Source of the DNA: Sphingomonas_O antarctica
Lineage (GTDB): Bacteria > Pseudomonadota > Alphaproteobacteria > Sphingomonadales > Sphingomonadaceae
Reading direction: 5' to 3'
Assembly (NCBI RefSeq): GCF_965137005.1
Contig: NZ_CBCRXM010000007.1
Location: 75,062-139,061 of the forward strand
DNA length: 64,000 nt
Position 1 is the stretch's first letter; each line of letters starts with the position of its first letter. A program made the translations under genes and the position numbers. The notes beneath the pieces were generated by a model. It saw nothing but the letters and a program-made list of their open reading frames with translations, did no database searches and was not told the DNA's origin. Below are positions 35,009 to 43,917 of the stretch, in pieces.

Positions 35009-35493
35009 TTCGATCGACGGGTCTGATCTTCGCCGCCATCGTCTTCTTCGCCGACCAAATCCTCAAATGGGTGATGATCGGTCCGCTGGGGTTGCAGGAG
35101 CGCGGGCAGATAGAGATCGTGTCGGTCTTCAATTTTACCTGGGTGCAGAATTTCGGCGTATCGCTGGGCATGCTCACCGCGGACACGCATATGGGCCGCT
35201 GGCTGCTGGTGGCGCTGACCGGCGCGATTGCTGCGGGGGTGCTGGTGTGGCTGTGGCGCGAGACCAATCGCGGCGAGGCTCTGGCGCTCGGCGCGATCCT
35301 CGGCGGCGCGCTGGGCAATATCCTCGACCGGATGCGGCTGGGATATGTGGTCGATTTCGCCGATCTGCACTTTGGCGACTGGCGGCCTTTTCTGGTGTTC
35401 AACCTCGCCGATGCCGCTATAACCCTCGGCGTCGTCGTGCTGTTGGCTCGGGCGTTCTTCGGGGGCGCGAAGAAGGAAGTGATTGATGCGTAA
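34936..35493 (+). CDS. lspA: Lipoprotein signal peptidase
   Basis: A 185-residue signal peptidase II that cleaves prolipoprotein signal peptides at the lipidated cysteine. It has four membrane helices and the catalytic aspartates in G-N-I-L-D-R and F-N-L-A-D-A-A-I. The first about 25 residues (M-N-A-P-L-E-T-K-P-D-G ... G-P-L-P-A-Q-G-R-Q) come from the REP-like repeat and are not part of the family; the conserved protein begins near R-S-T-G-L-I-F-A-A. The ATG at 34936 directly follows the ileS stop. No better start lies after the repeat. The stop overlaps the next gene. Confidence 0.93.
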   Translation: MNAPLETKPDGVSPSGPLPAQGRQVRSTGLIFAAIVFFADQILKWVMIGPLGLQERGQIEIVSVFNFTWVQNFGVSLGMLTADTHMGRWLLVALTGAIAAGVLVWLWRETNRGEALALGAILGGALGNILDRMRLGYVVDFADLHFGDWRPFLVFNLADAAITLGVVVLLARAFFGGAKKEVIDA

Positions 35494-35962
35494 ATTGTTG
35501 GTCGCTTCGGCGATGGTCCTCGTGCTCGCCGGGTGCGGTGGCCGTCATGCCGGTCTCGGCAAGACCGGACCCGATGAATTCGCCGTGGCGCGCGCGGCAC
35601 CGTTGGTGGTCCCGCCCGATTTTGCGCTGACCCCGCCCAAGCCCGGTCAGGCGCGTGTGCAGGAAGGCGATTCGTCGCGTCAGGCGCTCGATGCGATGTT
35701 CGGCGGCGCGACCCCGCGCAGCGCGACCGAAACCGCCGCGCTCGACGCCGCGGGCAACGACCGCGCGCAATCGGGCATCCGCTCCGCCGTCGGCGATCCC
35801 GGTACGACCGTGGTCGACAAGGGCGCGGTGACGCGCGACATCGTCGCCGCACCAGAAGGCGACGGACAGGACGCCCGCGCCACGATCCCCACCGCAGCGG
35901 CGGCCAACGCGGTGCCCGCCGCCGACGTCAGCACGCTGGGCAAGGGCAAGAAAAAGAAGTAA
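35486..35962 (+). CDS. DUF3035 lipoprotein
   Basis: A 158-residue lipoprotein with a lipobox L-A-G-C at about residue 18. The DUF3035-type segment P-D-E-F-A-V-x-x-x-A-P-L-V-V-P-P-D-F-x-L-P-P-K-P follows. A Gly/Ala-rich region and a lysine-rich end (G-K-G-K-K-K-K) complete the protein. The ATG at 35486 has an AAGGAAG site; an in-frame TTG lies one codon before. Alphaproteobacterial members sit after lspA, as here. Function unknown. Confidence 0.85.
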   Translation: MRKLLVASAMVLVLAGCGGRHAGLGKTGPDEFAVARAAPLVVPPDFALTPPKPGQARVQEGDSSRQALDAMFGGATPRSATETAALDAAGNDRAQSGIRSAVGDPGTTVVDKGAVTRDIVAAPEGDGQDARATIPTAAAANAVPAADVSTLGKGKKKK

Positions 35963-35973
35963 TTACAGCAGAT

Positions 35974-36002
35974 TCGCTTTCGTCTTAACTCAACGAAAGC
36001 GA
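35974..36002. terminator. Stem-loop after DUF3035 gene
   Basis: A perfect 10-bp stem, TCGCTTTCGT (35974-35983) with ACGAAAGCGA (35993-36002), and a 9-nt loop lies 12 nt after the DUF3035 stop, between convergent genes. No clear T-run follows on the plus strand, so efficiency is uncertain. Confidence 0.6.
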
Positions 36003-36004
36003 TA

Positions 36005-36040
36005 GGGCCTGGCGCGACTAACCCCCAGTACGCCAGGCCC
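36005..36040. terminator. Second stem-loop, between DUF3035 and porin genes
   Basis: A perfect 10-bp stem, GGGCCTGGCG (36005-36014) with CGCCAGGCCC (36031-36040), lies 21 nt downstream of the minus-strand porin stop. Together with the adjacent stem it probably insulates the two convergent transcripts. Confidence 0.6.
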
Positions 36041-36060
36041 GCAGCGGCCCGTCAGTCCGG

Positions 36061-36870
36061 TTAGAAACTGACGCCGATGCTCGCGACGACGCCCCCCTTG
36101 GCGACATCCTTGCCCGTGGTGCTGACGAAGAAGTATTTGGGCAGATTGGTATCGACGTAGTTGACGCCCAGCGTCAGCGCCTTCCACGTATAGCTGACGC
36201 CCACGCCCCAATCGGTGTATTTGCGCCCGGCGCTCAGGAAGCTGCGCTCCCAATTGTGCCCGAGATGGCCCGACACCCCAAAGCCGACGACCGTCGCCGA
36301 CAGATCGAGCGCGGTGTAAAGATTGTCATCCTTGGTGTGGATGAACGCCAGCGCCTTTTGCTTGGGCGCATAGTTGGCGGTGACCTTGGCGGTCACGGGA
36401 CCCAGCGTGTGCGAGATCGCCAGATAGGGCTCGAGAAAGTCCGAATTGTAATTGGCGATAAACTTCGACGAACCCGGATAGTAATAATAGAGCGCGCCGA
36501 CATCGACGGTGGTGCCGCCAAAGGTCTTTTTGAAACCGGCGATGAGATCGAGTTCCTGATCCCCGCCCGCCGCGACGTAATCGTCGATCGAGCTGCCCCA
36601 CACCGACAGATACGCACCCGAAGCGTGCGTGACGGTGAGCGAGCCTTGCAGCGCAAAATCCTTGTCGGTCTGCGACAGGCCACGGAAGCGATAGTCACTG
36701 ACGACGGCGGCTGTGCTGTTGATCGTGAACGCCGATGTCGGCGCGGCGGGTTCGGCAGCAGCAACGGGCTTTTCACCCGTGGCCGCGCTGGCAGTCGTGT
36801 CTTGGGCAATCGCCGGCGTGGCGATGGCGAGGGCGATGATGCTGCCGCAGCAGCCGAGGAACGTGCGCAT
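36061..36870 (-). CDS. TorF-family putative porin (TIGR02001)
   Basis: A 269-residue outer-membrane protein. A signal peptide (M-R-T-F-L-G-C-C-G-S-I-I-A-L-A-I-A-T-P-A-I-A) leads to a beta-barrel with the TIGR02001 pattern: V-V-S-D-Y-R-F-R-G-L-S-Q-T, W-G-S-S-I-D-D-Y, E-L-D-L-I-A-G-F, Y-Y-Y-Y-P-G-S and a final aromatic F after V-A-S-I-G-V-S. The start at 36870 is chosen because GGAGG lies 5 nt upstream; a second in-frame ATG lies four codons before. Such porins are often linked to amino-acid or dicarboxylate uptake, but the substrate is unknown here. Confidence 0.88.
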   Translation of the reverse strand: MRTFLGCCGSIIALAIATPAIAQDTTASAATGEKPVAAAEPAAPTSAFTINSTAAVVSDYRFRGLSQTDKDFALQGSLTVTHASGAYLSVWGSSIDDYVAAGGDQELDLIAGFKKTFGGTTVDVGALYYYYPGSSKFIANYNSDFLEPYLAISHTLGPVTAKVTANYAPKQKALAFIHTKDDNLYTALDLSATVVGFGVSGHLGHNWERSFLSAGRKYTDWGVGVSYTWKALTLGVNYVDTNLPKYFFVSTTGKDVAKGGVVASIGVSF

Positions 36871-36991
36871 GGAAACCTCCATAAATTGCGTCGCGTTCCG
36901 CCTGCGTCCGGCTTCGCATCCTCTTGGCGGGATTCGATTGCCGGTCGCCCAATAGCTGCCGTCAAATTGTGCGCTGCACAAGAAAAAAGTG

Positions 36992-38179
36992 TCAGACCTG
37001 TGACAAAGCCCGGTCGATGTCGGCAATTAAGTCACACTCATCTTCCAGCCCGATGCTCAGGCGGATGACGGTGCCGCCGTCCCAACGCGTCGCGCTGCGG
37101 CAGCGCGACGGCTCGGTCGGTAAAGCGAGGCTTTCATAGCCGCCCCAGCTATAGCCGATGCCGAACAGGGTCAGCGCGTCGATCACCGCGTCGGTCCCAC
37201 CGTCCTTGAGCATGAAACCGAACAAGCCGCCGGGCGCAAGGAAATCGCGCGCATAGGCGTCATGGCCCGGGCAATCGGCAAACGCCGGGTGCAGCACCCG
37301 CGCAACGCGCGGATGTTTGGCCAGCCAATGCGCGACGGCGAGCGCGGTCTGGCCTTGCTGCTTCAGCCGCAAGGCCAATGTGCGCAACCCGCGCGCGGCA
37401 AGATAGGCATCGTCGGGCGACACCGCATTGCCCAGCACCTGCGCGGTCGTGCGCAGATTCACCCAATGCGGCTCGAGCGCCGAAACGCTGCCCATCATCA
37501 CGTCCGAATGCCCGGCGATATATTTGGTCACGGCGCAAATCGTCAGGTCGACGCCCATCGACGCGGTCGGGTAATACAGCGGCGTCGCCCAGGTATTGTC
37601 GATCAGCGTGGTGATGCCGCGTGCCCGCGCGACCGCGACGATCGCCGGTACGTCCTGCACCTCGAACGTCAGGCTGCCCGGCGATTCCATGAAGAGCGCG
37701 CGAGTGTTGGGTCGGAGGAGCGCTTCGATACCTGCACCGGCCATCGGGTCGTAATAGCTCGTCTCGACCCCGCGCTGCGCCAGATACGCGTCGCACAACC
37801 GCCGCGTCGGATCGTAAGTGCTGTCGACCATCAGCAGATGATCGCCGGGTTTGAGCACCGCCAGCAACGCCCCCGCCACCGCCGCCGCACCCGACGGATA
37901 CAGCATCGTCGCGTGCGCCGCCGGATCGAGCGCGGTAATCGCCTCCGCCAAACTCCACTGCGTCGGCGTCCCGCGGCGGCCGTAAAACCATTCACCGTCG
38001 GCATTGGTTTTCACGCCCGCCTTCAACGCGGCGACGTCGTCATACAGGATCGTCGAAGCGCGCCACACCGGCGGATTGACCGCGTGGCCGGTCCATTCGG
38101 AACGGCGGCCCGCAGTGACGGCGGTGGTCGGCGGCTTAGGCAGCGGCCCCGATCTCCTTGGGCGTACCAGCGTCGGCAC
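36992..38179 (-). CDS. metC: Cystathionine beta-lyase
   Basis: A 395-residue PLP enzyme of the Cys/Met-metabolism family. Features: Y-G-R-R-G-T-P-T near the N-terminus, Y-P-S-G-A-A-A, the D-N-T-W-A-T-P segment, the PLP lysine in V-T-K-Y-I-A-G-H-S-D, and the C-terminal S-W-G-G-Y-E-S-L. The W-G-G-Y-E-S motif fits beta-lyase rather than gamma-synthase, so it probably turns cystathionine into homocysteine. The GTG start at 38179 overlaps the sseA 3' end by 44 nt and has a GGAGC site. Sulfur metabolism links it with sseA. Confidence 0.88.
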   Translation of the reverse strand: MPTLVRPRRSGPLPKPPTTAVTAGRRSEWTGHAVNPPVWRASTILYDDVAALKAGVKTNADGEWFYGRRGTPTQWSLAEAITALDPAAHATMLYPSGAAAVAGALLAVLKPGDHLLMVDSTYDPTRRLCDAYLAQRGVETSYYDPMAGAGIEALLRPNTRALFMESPGSLTFEVQDVPAIVAVARARGITTLIDNTWATPLYYPTASMGVDLTICAVTKYIAGHSDVMMGSVSALEPHWVNLRTTAQVLGNAVSPDDAYLAARGLRTLALRLKQQGQTALAVAHWLAKHPRVARVLHPAFADCPGHDAYARDFLAPGGLFGFMLKDGGTDAVIDALTLFGIGYSWGGYESLALPTEPSRCRSATRWDGGTVIRLSIGLEDECDLIADIDRALSQV

Positions 38180-38978
38180 CCCATTCGCTCCAGCTGCCGT
38201 CGTACAGCGCGGTCTTGTCGTTGCCGAGCAGATGCGCGGCGAACACCAGCGTCGCCGCCGTCAGCCCCGATCCGCACGTGGCGGCGATCGGCTGCGCCGG
38301 GTTCACGCCCGCCGCGCCGAACGCGGATTGCAGCGCGTGGCCGGTCTTGTACGTGCCGTCGGCGTTGAACAGCGTCGACATCGGCAGATTGCGGCTGCCC
38401 GGAATATGGCCCGGATTGACGCCGAGACGCGGCTCGGCCTCGCGGCCTTCGAACCGTGCGGCGCTGCGGGCATCGACGATCTGCTCCGCCTTGCTGTCCA
38501 GCAGGCCCGTCATCTGGTCCTTCGACCGGACGTGGGTTTCGTCTTTCCACACCGTGAAGTGGCGGTGGCGCAATTTCGGCTTCCCGCTTTCGGTGTCGCG
38601 GCCCTCGGCCTGCCATTTGGCCAGCCCGCCATCGAGGATCGCGACCGAATGCGCACCGAACAGGCGCAGCATCCACCACGCGCGCGCCGACGAATGATAA
38701 GGCGAATTGTCATAGATCACCACGCGGCTGCCATCGCCCAGGCCCAGCGACTGCATCCGGCTGGCGAACTTTTCCGCCGAAGGCAGCATTAGCGGCATGA
38801 CGCTGTTATCGCTGATGCCGTCGAGGTCCATGAATACCGCGCCGGGAATATGCGCCGCTTCATATTCCGCCGCCGGATCGCGCCCGTCGGTTGCGAGGAC
38901 ATAGGTCGCATCAACCACGCGCAGGTCGTCCGCACCCAATTGTCCAGCCAGCCATTCGGTCGAAACCAGCGAATCCAT
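38136..38978 (-). CDS. sseA: 3-mercaptopyruvate sulfurtransferase
   Basis: A 280-residue tandem rhodanese protein that moves sulfur from 3-mercaptopyruvate to a thiol acceptor. The N-terminal inactive domain has V-V-D-A-T-Y and H-I-P-G-A-V-F-M-D; the C-terminal active domain has V-D-A-R-S-A-A-R-F and the active-site loop C-G-S-G-L-T-A, which marks mercaptopyruvate rather than thiosulfate transferases. A GGAGG site precedes the ATG at 38978. It overlaps metC downstream. Confidence 0.93.
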   Translation of the reverse strand: MDSLVSTEWLAGQLGADDLRVVDATYVLATDGRDPAAEYEAAHIPGAVFMDLDGISDNSVMPLMLPSAEKFASRMQSLGLGDGSRVVIYDNSPYHSSARAWWMLRLFGAHSVAILDGGLAKWQAEGRDTESGKPKLRHRHFTVWKDETHVRSKDQMTGLLDSKAEQIVDARSAARFEGREAEPRLGVNPGHIPGSRNLPMSTLFNADGTYKTGHALQSAFGAAGVNPAQPIAATCGSGLTAATLVFAAHLLGNDKTALYDGSWSEWGADAGTPKEIGAAA

Positions 38979-39007
38979 CTGTGATATCCTCCGTCTATCG
39001 ATGCTCC

Positions 39008-40552
39008 CTAATAACCATCGGGGGCGGCGTCGAGTTGCGCGAGGAATCGCGCCGCCTGCGCGCGCACTTCGGCTTGCATCTCCTCCGAAAAACGATCCCA
39101 GCTGCGATAAGGGCCGAACAACCGTTCATTGTCCCCCAGCCTGTCACGGTGGCGCGCGAGAAAGTCCCAATAGAGGCTGTTATACGGGCAGGCGTCGGGT
39201 CCGGTGCGCTGCTTCACATCATAACGGCATGCGCCGCAATAATCCGACATCTTGTTGATATACGCTCCCGACGAAATGTACGGCTTGCTGCCGACGGTGC
39301 CGCCATCGGCAAACTGGCTCATCCCGACGGTGTTGGGCGCTTCGACCCATTCGTAAGCGTCGATATAGACTTCGAGATACCATGTGTGGACCTGATACGG
39401 GTCGGCCCCGATCAGCAACGCAAAATTGCCCGCGACCATCAGCCGCTGGATGTGATGCGCATGCGCGGTCTCCAGCGTCTGGCCGATGACCTGTTTCAGG
39501 CAATTCATCTCGGTGTCGCCGGTCCAGTAGAAGCCGGGGAGCCGCCGATTGTGGTTCAGGAAGTTCGAGCGCGGATATTCCGGCCCCTCATGCCAATAAA
39601 TCCCACGCATATATTCGCGCCAGCCGATGATCTGGCGGACATAGCCCTCCACCGAATTGAGCGGCGCGCGACCGGCGCGATATTCGGCCTCGGCGCGGCG
39701 GCACAGGTCGAGCGGATCGAGCAGCCCCGAATTGATGTAGGGTGACAGGATCGAATGCCACAAATGGCGCTCGCCCGTGACCATCGCATCCTCATAATCG
39801 CCAAATTGCGGCAGGGCTTTGGCGAAAAAGGCGTCGGCCTGTCGCTCGGCACCCTCACGCGTCACGGCATAGTCGAAACCGTCGAGGCTGCCGGTGGCGT
39901 CGGGAAAACGCGCGGTGACGAGGTCGATCACGTCCTGGGTGGTCGTGTCGGGCGCAAAACTGTGCGGGCGCGGCATCAGTAGATCGGCCTTGGCGGGCTT
40001 GCGGTTCTCCTTGTCGAAATTCCAGCGATTACCAGCGGGTTTCGCCCCGTCCATCAGCAGCCCAGTCTTGCGGCGCATGTCGCGGTAGAAGAACTCCATG
40101 GTCAGCGCCTTGCGGCCATCGTCGGCCCAGGCGTCGAATTCAGCATGGCTGGCGATGAAGCGATCGTCGCTGCGGATTTCGACGGGCAGACCGAACAGCG
40201 TTTCCCAGCTCTCCAGCATGCCCCGCACACGCCACTCGCCCGCCTCGGTCACGACGATGCGATCGGGCGCATGTCGTTCGATCGCGCGCGCCACTTCGCC
40301 GGTGAACGACCCGGCATTGTCGGCATCGTCGAGCTCGACGTAATCGACCGTCCACCCGGAGGCGCGCAACGCCGCCGCATGATGCCGCATCGCCGACAGG
40401 ATATAGACCAGCTTCTGCTTGTGGTGCCGAACGTAGGTCGCCTCCTCGACGACCTCCATCATCAACAACACGCTGTCGCGCGGCGCCGCATCGCACAGCG
40501 CCGACAGGTCGAGCGACAGCTGGTCGCCGAGAATGGGGATGAGCACAGTCAT
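39008..40552 (-). CDS. FeS-BCP-type cryptochrome/photolyase (PhrB-like)
   Basis: A 514-residue flavoprotein of the bacterial (6-4) photolyase/CryPro branch. The N-terminus L-I-P-I-L-G-D-Q-L is diagnostic. Four cysteines in the C-terminal half (C in E-M-N-C-L, C-G-A-C and C-P-Y-N) fit the 4Fe-4S cluster of this group. It should repair UV (6-4) photoproducts using light, or act as a photoreceptor. It is followed by the S10 peptidase gene 11 nt upstream on the minus strand (that gene ends at 40564), which suggests co-transcription. Confidence 0.9.
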   Translation of the reverse strand: MTVLIPILGDQLSLDLSALCDAAPRDSVLLMMEVVEEATYVRHHKQKLVYILSAMRHHAAALRASGWTVDYVELDDADNAGSFTGEVARAIERHAPDRIVVTEAGEWRVRGMLESWETLFGLPVEIRSDDRFIASHAEFDAWADDGRKALTMEFFYRDMRRKTGLLMDGAKPAGNRWNFDKENRKPAKADLLMPRPHSFAPDTTTQDVIDLVTARFPDATGSLDGFDYAVTREGAERQADAFFAKALPQFGDYEDAMVTGERHLWHSILSPYINSGLLDPLDLCRRAEAEYRAGRAPLNSVEGYVRQIIGWREYMRGIYWHEGPEYPRSNFLNHNRRLPGFYWTGDTEMNCLKQVIGQTLETAHAHHIQRLMVAGNFALLIGADPYQVHTWYLEVYIDAYEWVEAPNTVGMSQFADGGTVGSKPYISSGAYINKMSDYCGACRYDVKQRTGPDACPYNSLYWDFLARHRDRLGDNERLFGPYRSWDRFSEEMQAEVRAQAARFLAQLDAAPDGY

Positions 40553-40563
40553 CCCCGCTCAAC

Positions 40564-42075
40564 TCACCGCTTGCGGATAAAGGCGCGGATGTCGCGCGAC
40601 ATCGCGGTCAACTGGCTTTCGTTGATATAGACCATGTGCCCGGCGCCGTAATAATGGAATTCGACGCGGTCGGCGGGGATGCCCTGACGGCTCAGCGAAT
40701 ATTCGGCGCCCATGAACGGCGTGGCGAAATCGTAATAGCCTGCGGCAACGAACACCCGCTCGCCCGAATTTTCGCGCAACGACCGCCCGATATACGGCGC
40801 GACGTTCCAGTAGAACGCGCTGTCGCCGCCACGGCCATTGCCCAGTTTCCAGTCCCAATCGCCGACGCCGCCGATGGTGACGTATTGCCGGTCGGTCTTG
40901 TAGCCGAGATCGCCGCGCGCATAGGCGTTGATCGCCGCAGTATAGCCGCCGTCGATGGCATAGAAGCTGGGGTCGTTGTCGGGTTCTTCGCCCCCCGAAT
41001 CCAGATCGATGCCGAGGTAGCGGGAATCGAGACGACCCACCGTCTGCCGGCGATCCCGCAACAGCTCCTTGTAGAATCGCCCCGGCGTCACGCGCAGATC
41101 GACGCTATCGAGATACGTCTCACTAAGGCCGGTCAGTCGCGACAAGTCCTTGCGGACCGACGTGCGTTCTTCCTGGCTGAGCCGCGTCCCCTTCACCAAC
41201 GCCGACAGATACGGCCCGCTGGCGAATTCACGCGCCTGTTGCGCCCAGGTGGCGGGTTCGACGCCCGCGCCCGCCTTGCCGTGGAATTGCGCGGTCATCG
41301 CCATGGTCGGCATGTTGACGAGATATTGCATCTCGTTGCCCTGCACTTCGGCCTGCGCGCCGAAATCGAGGATCGTCGAGATCAGGATGATGCCGTCCAG
41401 CGCGACGTCGTTATAGCCGCCGTCGAGTTCGTTCGCGACGGTCGCCGACCGCGTCGTGCCATAGCTTTCGCCGCCCAGATATTTGGGCGCGTTCCATCGC
41501 CCGTTCTGGCTCAGCCACAGGCGGATGAAGTCGGAGATCGACTTGGCATCGGATTTGACGCCCCAATATTCCTTGGCCTCGGTCTTGCCCAATGCGTGCG
41601 ACCAGCCGGTGCCGACCGGATCGATGAACACGATGTCGGTGACGTCGAGCAGCGAATTGGGATTGTCGACGATCGGGTAAGGCGGTGCGCCATCGTCGCG
41701 CGCGTCGCTGGGCAAGGCCACGCGCTTCGGCCCGAATGCGCCCATGTGCAGCCAGACCGACCCCGAGCCGGGGCCGCCATTGAACAGGAACGTCACCGGG
41801 CGATTGGGATCGCGCGGCCCGTCCTTGACGTAAGCGGTGGAAAAGATCGCCGCCTTGGGCGTGCCGTCCTCGGCCTTGAGATACGTCTCGCCGGCCGTCG
41901 CCGTGTAAGCGACTTTCACCCCGCCGAATATGCCCGAGTGGTGCGTGATCGAGACGTTGGGCGGCGGGATCTCGGCATTGCGCGCTTCGGCCTTGTCGGG
42001 AGCCTTTTCCTTGTCCTGCGCAAACGTCGGCGTGGCGAACATCGTCGCGGCGAGCAGCAGGGCAAGGCGTTTCAT
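40564..42075 (-). CDS. S10-family serine carboxypeptidase-like protein
   Basis: A 503-residue exported protein. The signal peptide (M-K-R-L-A-L-L-L-A-A-T-M-F-A-T-P-T-F-A) is followed by a charged linker and an alpha/beta-hydrolase S10 domain. N-G-G-P-G-S-G-S forms the oxyanion hole; catalytic Ser lies in G-E-S-Y-G, Asp in G-Y-Y-D-F-A-T-P and His in G-A-G-H-M-V-Y. The start at 42075 is taken because the long upstream extension is not signal-like. It probably removes C-terminal residues from peptides in the periplasm. Confidence 0.9.
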   Translation of the reverse strand: MKRLALLLAATMFATPTFAQDKEKAPDKAEARNAEIPPPNVSITHHSGIFGGVKVAYTATAGETYLKAEDGTPKAAIFSTAYVKDGPRDPNRPVTFLFNGGPGSGSVWLHMGAFGPKRVALPSDARDDGAPPYPIVDNPNSLLDVTDIVFIDPVGTGWSHALGKTEAKEYWGVKSDAKSISDFIRLWLSQNGRWNAPKYLGGESYGTTRSATVANELDGGYNDVALDGIILISTILDFGAQAEVQGNEMQYLVNMPTMAMTAQFHGKAGAGVEPATWAQQAREFASGPYLSALVKGTRLSQEERTSVRKDLSRLTGLSETYLDSVDLRVTPGRFYKELLRDRRQTVGRLDSRYLGIDLDSGGEEPDNDPSFYAIDGGYTAAINAYARGDLGYKTDRQYVTIGGVGDWDWKLGNGRGGDSAFYWNVAPYIGRSLRENSGERVFVAAGYYDFATPFMGAEYSLSRQGIPADRVEFHYYGAGHMVYINESQLTAMSRDIRAFIRKR

Positions 42076-42129
42076 GCGCCAAATGGGTAGCGCGTTGCAG
42101 TCCTGCGTCAACGGCGCGATAGAGACGCT

Positions 42130-42546
42130 ATGGGAGAGTTTCGCCGGATCGACGACCGCGTCTCGGTCGCGCCGCAAATTTCGGTCGCCGACGTGGGCGC
42201 CGCGCGCGACGCGGGCTTCGTCTGCATCGTCAACAATCGCCCAGATGGCGAAGCGCCGGACGAGCCGCAAGGCGCGGAGATCGCGGCGGCATGTGCCGAG
42301 GCCGGGCTGACCTATCACGCTATCCCGGTCGCGGGCGGCTTCTCGCCAGAACAGGCGGCGGCGTTGCGCGACGTCATCGACGGCGCGAATGGCCCGGTGC
42401 TGGCCTATTGCCGCTCGGGCACGCGGTCGTGTTTTCTGTGGGCGCTGAGCGAGGCGCTGGCAGGCGACGATACGGACGAGATCGCCGCCAAGGCGAGCGC
42501 CGCCGGATACGATGTGACGCCGCTGCTGAACCAGGTCGGGCGATGA
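42130..42546 (+). CDS. TIGR01244 family sulfur transferase/phosphatase-like protein
   Basis: A 138-residue protein with the DUF442/Blh-type tyrosine-phosphatase-like fold. The P-loop is Y-C-R-S-G-T-R-S (about residues 97-104), preceded by V-N-N-R-P-D-G-E. Related domains are fused to persulfide dioxygenases and sulfide regulators, so sulfur chemistry is possible. The ATG is at 42130, 54 nt from the divergent S10 gene. Its stop overlaps the following small membrane gene (ATGA). Confidence 0.88.
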   Translation: MGEFRRIDDRVSVAPQISVADVGAARDAGFVCIVNNRPDGEAPDEPQGAEIAAACAEAGLTYHAIPVAGGFSPEQAAALRDVIDGANGPVLAYCRSGTRSCFLWALSEALAGDDTDEIAAKASAAGYDVTPLLNQVGR

Positions 42547-42788
42547 ACTGGCCACTCGCCGCTGCGTCGGTCGTCGCGGTCTTCGCGGTGGCGGGTGTCG
42601 CGCGGTGGCTCGGCCTGGGCGGTGCGACTTTTGCCGATGAGCGCGCGGCGATGGACGAAGCAGAGGGGCAATTGCCGGAATTTCACGCTGTTTCCGCGCG
42701 CATCACCGACGATGGCGCCGAAGTCACCGGCGCAGATGGCCGCGTCGTCCCGATCCGCCGCCTTGGGGCCAGGTGGGTGGTCGCATGA
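42543..42788 (+). CDS. Small membrane protein (81 aa)
   Basis: An 81-residue protein with one N-terminal membrane helix (W-P-L-A-A-A-S-V-V-A-V-F-A-V-A-G-V-A-R) and a small soluble domain containing a beta-rich A-E-V-T-G-A-D-G-R-V-V-P-I-R-R-L-G-x-x-W-V-V-A end. No family is recognised. Its start overlaps the TIGR01244 gene stop, so the two are translationally coupled. It is followed by a large palindromic repeat. Confidence 0.7.
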   Translation: MNWPLAAASVVAVFAVAGVARWLGLGGATFADERAAMDEAEGQLPEFHAVSARITDDGAEVTGADGRVVPIRRLGARWVVA

Positions 42789-42802
42789 TAAGCGTTGTCC
42801 AA

Positions 42803-42949
42803 GTCCCCGCCTTGAGGCGGGGTGGCGGCGAAGCCGACGGGGCGGTGCAANNACTCGGCGCGANAGCGCCGATCCGCGCTGCCGCGCGGAGNTGTTNGCA
42901 CCGCCCCGTCAGCCGCTTCGCGTCTGCCACCCCGCCTCAAGGCGGGGAC
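42803..42949. repeat. REP-like large inverted repeat, type D, with ambiguous bases
   Basis: Two ~47-nt inverted arms (left 42803-42849, right 42898-42949) sharing GTCCCCGCCTTGAGGCGGGG, with the complement at the other end. The 48-nt centre holds N at 42851, 42852, 42864, 42892 and 42897. It lies between the small membrane gene and the sterol desaturase gene, ending 11 nt before the GTG. Confidence 0.85.
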
Positions 42950-42960
42950 TGGAAATCGGC

Positions 42961-43917
42961 GTGAAACTCCCCAACCCGGTCGACTACGCCGTCCCCGCCT
43001 TCGTCGTACTCATCCTCATCGAAATGATCATCGCGCGAGCGAAGGACAAAAGCCGGTACTGCCCGCGCGACACCCTCAATTCGATGCTCATGGGCTTCGG
43101 CTCGACCATCGCGGGCGCGCTCAGCGGCGGGCTGATCTATGCGCTGGCGACGTGGCTGTACGATTTCCGGCTGACGACAATCCCCTATGCCTGGTGGGCG
43201 TGGATCGCCTGCTTCGTGCTCGACGACTTCGCTTATTACGCGTTTCACCGCAGCGCACACCGGGTGCGATGGTTCTGGGCCAGCCACGTCAACCATCACA
43301 GCTCGCAGCATTACAACCTGTCCACCGCGCTGCGGCAGACGTGGACGGGGTTCATCGCGGGCAGTTTCCTGTTCCGCATGCCTTTGGTCCTGATCGGGTT
43401 TCCGCCGCCGATGCTGTTCTTCGTCGGCGCATTGAACCTGATCTACCAATTCTGGATTCATACCGAGGCGATCGGCCGCTGCCCGCGCTGGTTCGAGGCG
43501 GTGATGAACACCCCGTCGCACCACCGCGTCCATCACGCCACCAACCCGCGCTACCTCGACCGCAATTATGCCGGGGTGTTCGTCGTCTGGGATAAAATAT
43601 TCGGCAGCTTCGTCGCCGAGGATGACCACGACCGAATCCGCTACGGCATCGTCAAGCAATTGCCGCATTTCGGACTGGTCTGGGGTGTGTTTCACGAGTG
43701 GGTCGGCATTCTGCGCGACTTGTGGAGCGCGCCGTGGCGCGCCAAGCTCGGTTACGCGATCCGTGAACCGGGCTGGTCGCACGACGGGAGCCGCGAGACG
43801 TCGGACATGATCCGCCGCCGCTGGGAGGAGAGAGAGACTTGCCGAGCGAAGGACAGGAGTATGACATCGTCGTCATCGGCGCCGGTTCGGGAGGCAGCGC
43901 CGCCGCCGGTCGCCTGA
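42961..43917 (+). CDS. Sterol desaturase/fatty acid hydroxylase family protein
   Basis: A 318-residue integral membrane di-iron enzyme. The eight-histidine pattern is present: H-R-S-A-H, H-V-N-H-H-S-S-Q-H and H-H-R-V-H-H. It resembles bacterial sterol desaturase/alkylglycerol monooxygenase-like proteins that oxidise lipids; the substrate is unknown. The GTG at 42961 (V-K-L-P-N-P-V-D-Y) has a weak GGAAA site and follows the repeat directly. The last 26 codons overlap the GMC gene in a different frame. Confidence 0.88.
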   Translation: MKLPNPVDYAVPAFVVLILIEMIIARAKDKSRYCPRDTLNSMLMGFGSTIAGALSGGLIYALATWLYDFRLTTIPYAWWAWIACFVLDDFAYYAFHRSAHRVRWFWASHVNHHSSQHYNLSTALRQTWTGFIAGSFLFRMPLVLIGFPPPMLFFVGALNLIYQFWIHTEAIGRCPRWFEAVMNTPSHHRVHHATNPRYLDRNYAGVFVVWDKIFGSFVAEDDHDRIRYGIVKQLPHFGLVWGVFHEWVGILRDLWSAPWRAKLGYAIREPGWSHDGSRETSDMIRRRWEERETCRAKDRSMTSSSSAPVREAAPPPVA

